Shown here: positions 1 to 5,817 of the stretch, piece by piece | Layout of the letters: each line of letters starts with the position of its first letter | Position numbering within the stretch: position 1 is the stretch's first letter | Assembly (NCBI GenBank): GCA_013298245.1 | Contig: JAAFHD010000180.1 | Span: 1-7,231, forward strand | DNA: 7,231 nucleotides | Source of the DNA: Alphaproteobacteria bacterium | GTDB taxonomy: Bacteria; Pseudomonadota; Alphaproteobacteria; Acetobacterales; Acetobacteraceae | Direction of reading: 5' to 3' | Notes under the pieces: generated by a model | Databases searched by the model: none | Seen by the model: the letters and a program-made list of their open reading frames with translations, nothing else | Told to the model about the DNA's origin: nothing | Position numbers and translations under genes: made by a program

Positions 1-14
1 GTGCGCCCTGGCGA

Positions 15-569
15 TCACAGCCTCGGCAGCGCGACGCCGCGCTGGCCCATGTATTTGCCGCGGCGGTCCTTGTAGCTGACTTCAGGCGGCGCATCGCCCT
101 TCAGGAACAGGAACTGGCAGATGCCTTCGTTGGCGTAGACCTTGGCGGGCAGGGGCGTGGTGTTGCTGATTTCGATCGTGACCTGGCCTTCCCATTCGGG
201 CTCCAGGGGGGTGACGTTCACGATCAGCCCGCAGCGCGCATAGGTTGATTTGCCGAGGCAGATCACCAGCACATCGCGCGGGATGCGGAAGTATTCGACC
301 GTGTGGGTCAGCACGAAGGAATTGGGCGGGATGATGCACACGTCGTTGGTGCGCGTGACGAAGCCGGTGTCATCGAAGCTTTTGGGGTCAACGATGGCGT
401 TGTCCACATTGGTGAAGATCTTGAATTCGGCGGCCGCCCGCGCGTCATAGCCGTAGCTGGACACGCCATAGCTGATCACGCCCTGGCGCTGCTGCGCTTC
501 GACGAAGGGTTCGATCATGCCGTGTTCCGTCGCCATGCGGCGGATCCAGCTGTCGGGCATGATGGGCAT
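15..569 (-). CDS. dcd: dCTP deaminase
   Basis: Deaminates dCTP to dUTP and ammonia in the cytosol, feeding dUMP and thus dTTP synthesis. The 184 residues match the usual length of about 185-195. The substrate-binding Ser/Arg motif is seen as GKSTYAR at residues 106-112. The catalytic glutamate is Glu133 in VTIEISN, and the C-terminal nucleotide-closing loop is KYMGQRG at 172-178. These motifs place it in the dCTP deaminase/dUTPase trimer family; the absence of a longer C-terminal extension favours the monofunctional deaminase. The start at 569 gives an N-terminus of MPIMPDSWI, typical of alphaproteobacterial Dcd. A second ATG at 560 would remove only three residues. There is no clear Shine-Dalgarno sequence before it, so translation may depend on the upstream genes. 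It is last of three minus-strand genes, 69 bases after the small gene; its stop is at 15-17 and the next gene is outside the window. Confidence 0.96.
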   Translation of the reverse strand: MPIMPDSWIRRMATEHGMIEPFVEAQQRQGVISYGVSSYGYDARAAAEFKIFTNVDNAIVDPKSFDDTGFVTRTNDVCIIPPNSFVLTHTVEYFRIPRDVLVICLGKSTYARCGLIVNVTPLEPEWEGQVTIEISNTTPLPAKVYANEGICQFLFLKGDAPPEVSYKDRRGKYMGQRGVALPRL

Positions 570-638
570 GGGTGGCGGGGCCTGGCGCGTTGCGTTGGGC
601 CGCCCGGATAGACCAGGGGGGAGGGGGGTGCAACCGCG

Positions 639-776
639 CTACTTCTTTTCCTCGGGCTTGGGCGGGGGCGGCGGGGTTTCCCGCGCGCGGGCCTGCGCCT
701 TGCGGCGGTGCAGATTGGCGCGCAGCGCCGCGGCCAGGCGGTCTTCCTTGGACGGCGGCGGGGGCTTCTGGGCCAT
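639..776 (-). CDS. 45-residue basic, proline-flanked small conserved protein
   Basis: The product is a 45-residue cytosolic protein of unknown function. It starts MAQKPPPPSKEDR, has a predicted amphipathic basic helix of about residues 11-32 containing LRANLHRRKAQAR, and ends in a second proline run (PPPPPKPEEKK). Both the four-proline and five-proline runs flank the helix. I recall short proteins with an LRxNLxRRKAQ core as common in alphaproteobacterial genomes, but this could not be searched. It lies 31 bases after the rtcB stop and 69 before dcd, all on the minus strand, so it is probably co-transcribed with both. No Shine-Dalgarno sequence is visible before the ATG at 776. The strong basic charge makes RNA or ribosome binding conceivable, which is inference. 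A longer reading of the same frame (to 1055) would lie inside rtcB in another frame and is not credible. Confidence 0.75.
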   Translation of the reverse strand: MAQKPPPPSKEDRLAAALRANLHRRKAQARARETPPPPPKPEEKK

Positions 777-807
777 GGGCGTGGGGTGGCGCGGGGCCGA
801 CCTGCCG

Positions 808-2154
808 TCAATCCTTGAAGGGGTCGTATTCCCCATCGCCCGCCATCGCCACCACGAAGGGGCGCAGCCGGTGCAGCACGCGCACCGTGCCGGCGTGGTG
901 CGCCAGCACCTCCGGCAGGCGGCGATAGGCCATCGGGCTTTCATCCAGATCGCCGCCCGAGAGCAGCACCCCGCGTTCCTGCAGCCAGGCATCCATCTGC
1001 GCGCGGCTGAAGCGGCGCATGGCTTCGCGGCGGCCGAAGACGCGCCCGGCGCCATGGATGGTGCTGTAGAGCGAGGCCGCGCTGGTCGGGCTGTCGATGC
1101 CTTGCAGGATCACCGCGTCATCGCCCATGGAGCCGCCCACGAAGCCGCGCTGGCCGGGAAAGGCCGGCGTGCAGCCCTTGCGCACGACCCAGAGCGGGCG
1201 GCCGCCATGTTCTTCCCGCCAGGCGTAGTTGTGGTGGTTGTGGATGCTGTCCTGCACGGTGCCGCCGATGATCTGGCGCACGCGCTCCACCACCCATTCG
1301 CGCCCGGCATGGGCGTAGCGGCCGGACAGCTCCATCGCCGCGATGTATTGGGCGCCGAGATCGGAATTCTCGTCCAGCACGGTGGGCGGCACGTGCATCC
1401 CCTCCTGCCCGCCGGCCAGTTTCAGGAATTGGGTGGCTGTGGTGTGGCCCAGGCCCCGGCTGCCGAAATGCACGCCGATCCAGACATGGCCCGCCTCGTC
1501 CTCCATCAAATCCACATAGTGGTTGCCGCTGCCGACGGTGCCGAGCTGGGCGGCCGCCTTCTGGCGGTAGCTTTGCCGGCCGGCGGCGCGCCAGGCGTCT
1601 TCATCGTCCAGCACGGGGTGTTCGGCGCGTTCGGCATTGGCGCGGCCGACGCCGAAGGAGATATGCGCCCGGATATCGGCCAGGATGGCAGCTTCGCGGC
1701 CGGCGATATCGGCGCGCCGCGTGTCCAGCTTCACCGCCAGGTTGCCGCAGCCGATATCGAAGCCGACGCCGGAGACGCTGATCTGCCCCTCATAGGCGAT
1801 GGCTGCGCCCACCGGCTGCGCATAGCCAAGATGCCCGTCCGCGCAGAGGGCGGCGCCCACCACCTGGCCCACCATCATGCAGCTGCGCATCTGCTCGATG
1901 GTGCTGGTTTCATGCTCGCCCAGCACCAGCAGTGGCGCGTCCTGATAGGCGGCGGGCTGCGGCCCCAGGCTCGCGCGCAGCGAGAGGGACGCGGCTTCAT
2001 TCATCTCCGCCCGCGCGGCATCGCGGAAGGCGGTCCAGGCGGGCATGGTCTTGTCGGGCTTGGCGGGGTTGGGGATTCGCGCTTCCGGCTCGCCACCGGC
2101 GGCCAGGCACAGCTCGCGTGCCCGCGCGTCCAATCGGTTTTCGCGTCGCATCAT
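808..2154 (-). CDS. rtcB: RtcB family RNA ligase
   Basis: RtcB enzymes join RNA 2',3'-cyclic phosphate (3'-phosphate) ends to 5'-hydroxyl ends using GTP and Mn2+; in bacteria they act in RNA repair. The 448 residues fall between E. coli RtcB (408) and archaeal forms (about 480). Visible signatures in order are DGHLG at 106-110, GFDIGCGN at 131-138 with the metal ligands Asp133 and Cys136, GSGNHYVDL at 208-216 with His212, HFGSRG from His229, HNHHN at 305-309, RKGCTPA at 325-331, and HGAGR at 367-371, whose His367 matches the histidine that is guanylylated. All key residues appear present, so it should be active. The N-terminal 65 residues are less recognisable. The start is one of two tandem ATGs (2154 and 2151), with AAAGG six bases before the first. 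No rtcA, rtcR or archease gene is in view; dcd and a small gene follow on the same strand. Confidence 0.95.
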   Translation of the reverse strand: MMRRENRLDARARELCLAAGGEPEARIPNPAKPDKTMPAWTAFRDAARAEMNEAASLSLRASLGPQPAAYQDAPLLVLGEHETSTIEQMRSCMMVGQVVGAALCADGHLGYAQPVGAAIAYEGQISVSGVGFDIGCGNLAVKLDTRRADIAGREAAILADIRAHISFGVGRANAERAEHPVLDDEDAWRAAGRQSYRQKAAAQLGTVGSGNHYVDLMEDEAGHVWIGVHFGSRGLGHTTATQFLKLAGGQEGMHVPPTVLDENSDLGAQYIAAMELSGRYAHAGREWVVERVRQIIGGTVQDSIHNHHNYAWREEHGGRPLWVVRKGCTPAFPGQRGFVGGSMGDDAVILQGIDSPTSAASLYSTIHGAGRVFGRREAMRRFSRAQMDAWLQERGVLLSGGDLDESPMAYRRLPEVLAHHAGTVRVLHRLRPFVVAMAGDGEYDPFKD

Positions 2155-2235
2155 TCATCGCCTTTGTAGCGGGGCCAGAATAGCGCGAAACTGGTTAACG
2201 AAATCCTAGCCGCGCAGGTTGCGCCAATCTGCGGG

Positions 2236-2264
2236 TTGCGCCGCGCAGGGCTTTCGCCTAGGAA
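2236..2264 (+). promoter_or_regulatory. Candidate promoter of the tRNA-Thr gene
   Basis: TTGCGC at 2236-2241 and TAGGAA at 2259-2264 are separated by 17 bases and would start transcription a few bases before the tRNA at 2275. The -10 matches TATAAT only in part, and the GC-rich stretch after it (CCGGCCGC) resembles the discriminator of growth-rate-controlled stable RNA promoters. A 9-bp direct repeat GGTTGCGCC occurs at 2217-2225 and 2234-2242, the second copy covering the -35. This is inference from position and hexamers only. Confidence 0.35.
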
Positions 2265-2274
2265 CCGGCCGCTT

Positions 2275-2349
<75 letters not shown>

Positions 2350-2408
2350 TTCCATGCTCTTGTTTTCGCGGGAAATGCAGCCTACTCAAGGGTTAGGGAC
2401 GGCCCTCC

Positions 2409-2431
2409 TTGTCCAAAGGGGTTGTCCAAAG
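2409..2431 (+). repeat. Tandem 10-bp repeat TTGTCCAAAG before the integrase gene
   Basis: TTGTCCAAAG occurs at 2409-2418 and again at 2422-2431, a 13-bp period. It sits between the tRNA and the integrase start, where arm-type integrase sites or excisionase/autoregulator sites commonly lie. The function is inferred from position. Confidence 0.6.
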
Positions 2432-2442
2432 TGGTCCTGCCG

Positions 2443-4032
2443 ATGTCCCGCCCTACGAAGCGCCCACACACCCGAAACCTGCTTGCCCGCAAGGTGATTC
2501 CGGTCAAGCTGCGGCCCATCTTCAATGATCAGACTGAGTTCGTGCGCTCAACGGGCACCGCCGAACCGGCTGACGCGAAGCGCCTCAACGCCCAGTTGCT
2601 TGCCGAGTGGGAAGGACAAATCAAGGCGGCGTGGGGTCTTCTGAGGGGGCAGACAGAACACCTGTCGCAGCGCCGCATATTGGCGCTGTGCGGGGAGTGG
2701 TATGCCGCCCAGGTTCGCGCGCACGAAGACAGCCCAGGGGACCCCGATGGTTGGGGAGCTGCGCTGAGCGCGCTGGCCGAGTCTGAGTGCGATGAAGCGG
2801 CCACCGAAGCGGCAGGGGACGGCGGCGATTACGTCCTGAATGCGCGCGGACGGAAGGCTGGGGCGGATGAGCTTCTCAGGCTGGGCATTGCGGCGGACCC
2901 TGACAGCGCCCAGCGGTTCGCCTTGGAGTTCTTCCGTGTGCGCCTGCGCTTCCACCAAACGATGGCGAGGCGCGCCGGTGGCGACTATGGGCCGGATGAA
3001 CAGCTAGCCAAATATCCCGCGCCTGCGTCGGGTTGCGCCGTGCCTGTTGCGCCACTCACCGCCGAGGAGCTTCTGGCCAAGTGGCACGCCGAGAATGCGC
3101 CGGCAGACAACACGGTGAAGAAGTATCGCGGGGCACTGCACCGAATTGTCAGCTTCGTGGGCGTGGATGATATGCGCCGTATCTCCAAAGCTGATGTTGT
3201 GCGCTTCAAGGAGCATCGCCTCAACACTCAGGCACTTTCGCTAGGCACGGTGAATGATGACATCACGTCATGCGGCACGCTGTGCAAATGGGCTGTTAAG
3301 CAGGGTCTACTTGTCGGCAACCCATTTGCTGATATGGCGCCCCGGCCTGGGTCGCGCCCAGAGAATCCGAGGGAGGGATACGACGACGCGGACGCAGTCC
3401 GCATCTTGGTGGCAGCGCGCTCGGAGACCGGGTGGAAGCGGTGGTTGCCTTGGCTGCTGGCGTTTAGTGGCGCCCGCATCAGCGAGATCGTTGAGATGCG
3501 CCGCTGCGACGTTCGGCAAGATGGTGGGGTTGATGTTCTGATTTTTGTCCCCTTAGCGGGTCGGAAGGGAAAGAACCCAATCTTTCAACGTATGGTTCCC
3601 ATTCATCCTGCCGTGGTGGCAGAGGGGTTTCTCAGATACGTCGCGGGCTTACCAAATTCCCCAGACGGGCCGCTGTTTCCCGATCTCAATCCGGCGCCGA
3701 ATGGCACACGAACGCCGACTGCAACCAATGCCCACGGTCGATGGGTCAGGCGCATAGCGGCCGTCACCAAGCAGGGCACCGCCCCATCGCATTCCTGGCG
3801 CCACCGAATGCAGGACGAACTCCGCAAGGTGCGGGCGGACCCGGAGGTGGTAGACGCGCTCACGGGGCGCAGCAACCCGCGCAATGCGGGGGCGGGATAT
3901 GGGAGGGGCTTTCGCGGGATGCCTGCGGAGGTTCTCGTTGACCTTCGAAAAATCCCCAGCCCCGTCCCGCCGCTGGCAGCGGCCGAAAGGGATGCGGCGG
4001 GGGCGCATGTGGCCCCCACTCGATCAACCTAG
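2443..4032 (+). CDS. int: Tyrosine recombinase (phage-type integrase)
   Basis: Catalyses site-specific integration and excision of the element by way of a tyrosine-DNA intermediate. With the ATG at 2443 it has 529 residues, long for the family because of an extended N-terminal region. That region opens with a short basic segment and LARKVIPVKLR, like integrases with a DUF6538-type arm-binding start. A SAM-like core-binding domain lies at about 210-290 (around VKKYRGALHRIVSFVG). The catalytic domain is about 310-490: Arg345 in SGARISEI, Lys375 or Lys377 in GRKGKN, His450 and Arg453 in HSWRH, and the nucleophile Tyr486 in GAGYGRG. The second conserved His, usually in a GHS motif, is Arg476 (LTGRSNP). 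The frame stays open upstream through the tRNA, but the conserved protein starts near 2443. GTG at 2431 is an alternative start, with AAAGGGG 10 bases upstream; no strong Shine-Dalgarno sequence marks 2443. The last nine bases overlap the convergent gene at 4024. Confidence 0.93.
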   Translation: MSRPTKRPHTRNLLARKVIPVKLRPIFNDQTEFVRSTGTAEPADAKRLNAQLLAEWEGQIKAAWGLLRGQTEHLSQRRILALCGEWYAAQVRAHEDSPGDPDGWGAALSALAESECDEAATEAAGDGGDYVLNARGRKAGADELLRLGIAADPDSAQRFALEFFRVRLRFHQTMARRAGGDYGPDEQLAKYPAPASGCAVPVAPLTAEELLAKWHAENAPADNTVKKYRGALHRIVSFVGVDDMRRISKADVVRFKEHRLNTQALSLGTVNDDITSCGTLCKWAVKQGLLVGNPFADMAPRPGSRPENPREGYDDADAVRILVAARSETGWKRWLPWLLAFSGARISEIVEMRRCDVRQDGGVDVLIFVPLAGRKGKNPIFQRMVPIHPAVVAEGFLRYVAGLPNSPDGPLFPDLNPAPNGTRTPTATNAHGRWVRRIAAVTKQGTAPSHSWRHRMQDELRKVRADPEVVDALTGRSNPRNAGAGYGRGFRGMPAEVLVDLRKIPSPVPPLAAAERDAAGAHVAPTRST

Positions 4033-4179
4033 GCCCTGTCTGGCGCCTTGGTGCGGTCGCCAGTCAAACGCCCGCATCGTCCGCGACCAATACACCTCGA
4101 ACAGCCGCCCAGCCCGGATGAAGATCGCCGGGGAGCGGAGGGAAATGTCCAGCTCAAAGTTCGCTGTTCTGATCGTCAT
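4024..4179 (-). CDS. 51-residue hypothetical protein
   Basis: I do not recognise this protein. It reads MTIRTANFELDISLRSPAIF and continues to GARQGLG; the first half looks like alternating beta strands (ANFELDISL, AIFIRAGRLFEVYW), and the second half is basic. Short beta-rich proteins of this style are frequent in prophages and islands. The ATG at 4179 has AAGGA nine bases upstream, which decides the start over a GTG at 4242 that would give 72 residues. Its stop lies within the last codons of the convergent integrase gene, an overlap of nine bases. It has no signal peptide or membrane segment. Whether it is expressed is unknown; the good ribosome site and compact tail-to-tail placement support a real gene. 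Confidence 0.55.
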   Translation of the reverse strand: MTIRTANFELDISLRSPAIFIRAGRLFEVYWSRTMRAFDWRPHQGARQGLG

Positions 4180-4537
4180 GCGCTTGATTCCTTCAGGGTT
4201 CACTGCCCGGATGGCAGCGCGACCAAAAAAGCAAGGCAGCACACAAAGATCAACAACATCAGAGGGTTAATCGCGATGGTGGATAGTTGGCCGGCGCTGG
4301 CGATGATGTGCCTGCGGGCAATTTCCCCCGCCCTACGGGCGCCTCACATCTGGAGGTGCGGCCGAGTTGCGCCTTTGCGTGGCCCCGCTGCACAGCCCCG
4401 ATTTTCATTTGGCGCATCAAGGGGATACCGGCGCTCTGCGCCCCTGAGTGGTCAATTTACCACCTTGGCTGTATCCCATTGATCTATCAAACGTTTCCCT
4501 GCTGCACACCATCGGCGCCTTGCGGGCCACCGAGGGT
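4180..4537. other. Gene-poor intergenic stretch with several small hairpins
   Basis: No convincing gene fills these 358 bases. They hold the ribosome site of the 51-residue gene, a minus-strand frame open from 4343 to 4200 that ends in a hydrophobic segment (only ATG at 4259, giving 19 residues), a perfect hairpin CGCCC-TAC-GGGCG at 4329-4341, another GGCGC-TCT-GCGCC at 4430-4442, and the inverted repeat TTGAT-CT-ATCAA at 4479-4490. Base composition is less GC-rich than the neighbours. No T-run follows either hairpin, so they are not standard terminators. Confidence 0.6.
4479..4490. repeat. Inverted repeat TTGAT-N2-ATCAA
   Basis: Five-base arms separated by CT, in a locally AT-rich spot, 48 bases after the end of the ParB-like gene. 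The form suits a small dimeric DNA-binding protein, but no promoter is clearly attached to it. It could be chance. Confidence 0.3.
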
Positions 4538-5446
4538 TCAGAAGAACGGGTCTTCTGGGGTGCAGATTGCGTGGCCCGGGGAAGATGGCATTTTCGGCGC
4601 TACCCCCGCGCCCGACAGTAGGTCTGCCAGCCCGCCACCGAGGGTCTCCCCAAGGCGCCCGCGCGTTTCCTGGGCTATGTCAGGCGGCAGGCTGGCGAGG
4701 CCCTGAGTGGCCGCCGCGACAGTTTCGCCCACCTTGGTCGCCACCAGTTCCACCAGCCGCGCGGCGTCCTGGCGCGCTGTGTCTTCGGCGGCGGCTTCCT
4801 GGTCGTCACCGCGCCTGCCGGCGGGCTTCCCGATGCGTCGTAGGATGTCCGGCGCCATTGCGGCGAGGTAGCCCTTGACCGTCATGTGCGAGAAGCCGCC
4901 CCCGAAGTCAGCGGCCATCTCGCGCAAGCTCTTCACCAGCATGCGGCCGGTGGGCTTCCCGCTGCGGGTCGTGCGGCGATACAAGTGCCGCCCGGTGTCC
5001 AGATAGCGGCGGAACGCTGCCCGCCGTTCCTCACGCGAGAGACCGCGCCCGTGGGTCAAGTTTGCCGTTACGGCCGCGAAAAATGCGTCATCGCTGGTGG
5101 CGCCATCCTGTAGCATCGTCACGGGCACCATGCGGGCGCCCAGACGCCGCACTGCCTTCAAGCGGTGGAAGCCGTCCACCAGGCACAGCACGCCACCCAC
5201 GCGAGCCACAGTCAGCGGCGGAAACTTGGCCCCCGCCTGCATCGCGTCTCTGTAGCGCAGCACGGTGGGCGGGCCGGTTTCCTCGCGGGCCTTGAGATTG
5301 GGGTCTTCTACGATGTCCGTGGTGGGCACCCATTCAAGGCCCGGGGCATGGCACTGGAAAGGCGGCTCCCCGTCCGGGGTGATGTGGCGCCAGCTTGCGC
5401 CGTTGTCGTCAAAGGCGAAGTCGTCGCCAGCGGAATAGTCGTTCAT
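4538..5446 (-). CDS. ParB/Srx-superfamily DNA-binding protein without ParA partner
   Basis: The protein has 302 residues. After an acidic N-terminus (GDDFAFDDNG), residues about 37-135 form a ParB N-terminal-like domain: LEWVPTTDI, LTVARVGGVLCLVDGFHRLKAVRRLG at 78-103 and ANLTHGRGLSREE at 128-140. A probable helix-turn-helix follows at about 170-195 (KSLREMAADFGGGFSHMTV), then a charged linker and an alanine-rich helical C-terminus likely to mediate oligomerisation. The CTP-binding GERR motif of plasmid and chromosome ParB is replaced by DGFHR, as in ParB-like phage and regulatory proteins. Role by family: sequence-specific DNA binding, perhaps partition or transcription control of the element; no catalysis can be claimed. 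The ATG at 5446 has AAGGA seven bases upstream. An in-frame ATG at 5605 would add 53 proline- and arginine-rich residues and is disfavoured. No parA is adjacent; the neighbour is a divergent secreted-protein gene. Confidence 0.82.
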   Translation of the reverse strand: MNDYSAGDDFAFDDNGASWRHITPDGEPPFQCHAPGLEWVPTTDIVEDPNLKAREETGPPTVLRYRDAMQAGAKFPPLTVARVGGVLCLVDGFHRLKAVRRLGARMVPVTMLQDGATSDDAFFAAVTANLTHGRGLSREERRAAFRRYLDTGRHLYRRTTRSGKPTGRMLVKSLREMAADFGGGFSHMTVKGYLAAMAPDILRRIGKPAGRRGDDQEAAAEDTARQDAARLVELVATKVGETVAAATQGLASLPPDIAQETRGRLGETLGGGLADLLSGAGVAPKMPSSPGHAICTPEDPFF

Positions 5447-5704
5447 GGGAGGTTCCTTGCGCCCCGGCGCTTCATTGCGCGGGGGGAGGCAGGCCACGGG
5501 TAGTCGCGGCTCGGCGGCGGCTGGGCGGGGACTGTCTCCAAAAGGGCGGGGTAATTGGCGGGCGGCAGAAAACCGGGAAACCGTCTTGCGGGCCGGTGTG
5601 TTCATCGGCCGCCTGCGGATGCCCCGCGCGGCCCCTAGGATGACCACGGGCATCAATGAGTGGCGCGGATGCCGCCCCAGAGGCGCCCAGCCCGCCTCAC
5701 CCGT

Positions 5705-5782
5705 CCTGCGCGTTTCCAGGGGTCTTGGCGGCAGTCGGTGCCGGTCGTTTGGCGCAACTCTGCTGGCGAATGGAAACGCAGG
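5705..5782. repeat. Inverted repeat with core CGTTTCCA/TGGAAACG
   Basis: The left arm CCTGCGCGTTTCCA (5705-5718) and right arm TGGAAACGCAGG (5771-5782) are inverse complements except for two extra bases in the left arm; the uninterrupted core is eight bases. The arms are 52 bp apart, and the right arm ends three bases before the candidate -10 of the secreted-protein gene. This placement fits a pair of operator half-sites or a recombination/looping site. Confidence 0.55.
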
Positions 5783-5791
5783 CTGCATAAT
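5763..5791 (+). promoter_or_regulatory. Candidate promoter of the secreted-protein gene
   Basis: A good -10, CATAAT at 5786-5791, lies 27 bases before the ATG. With 17-base spacing the -35 would be CTGGCG (5763-5768), a poor match, so an activator may be needed. The right arm of the inverted repeat lies within the spacer, suggesting regulation by whatever binds it. Confidence 0.35.
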
Positions 5792-5795
5792 GACC

Positions 5796-5811
5796 CCCGG
5801 AACACCGGGAG
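5796..5811 (+). promoter_or_regulatory. Ribosome site within a leader hairpin
   Basis: CCCGG-AACA-CCGGG (5796-5809) is a perfect stem of five pairs. The GGGAG ribosome site (5807-5811), six bases before the ATG at 5818, overlaps the 3' arm of the stem, so folding would hide part of it. It supports the chosen start; a regulatory role is inference. Confidence 0.4.
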
Positions 5812-5817
5812 CACTAC

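Larger units (their letters stand above)
5447..5817. other. Divergent control region between parB-like and secreted-protein genes
   Basis: These 371 bases separate two genes that are transcribed away from each other. The left end carries the AAGGA ribosome site of the ParB-like gene. The right part holds a long inverted repeat (5705-5782), a candidate promoter and a small hairpin for the secreted gene. In between is GC-rich sequence that is open in several frames without a supported start; I see no gene in it. Confidence 0.6.

Noticed and set aside
517..2169. A 550-residue plus-strand open frame opposite rtcB and dcd
   Set aside because: It lies antisense to two genes with complete catalytic motifs, has alanine/histidine/glycine-rich shadow composition and matches no family; long antisense frames are expected at this GC content.
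4275..4482. A 68-residue plus-strand frame starting MVDSWPALAMM with AGAGGG upstream
   Set aside because: The ribosome-like site is the only support. The composition looks like non-coding sequence and it lies in the hairpin-rich stretch, so it was not listed as a gene.
5443..5475. A 10-residue minus-strand frame (MKRRGARNLP) whose stop overlaps the parB-like start as ATGA
   Set aside because: The overlap suggests translational coupling, but the frame has no ribosome site and is too short to separate from chance.
5447..5605. Extension of the ParB-like protein to an upstream ATG at 5605
   Set aside because: The added 53 residues are proline- and arginine-rich low-complexity sequence with a weak ribosome site, whereas the ATG at 5446 has AAGGA at ideal spacing.
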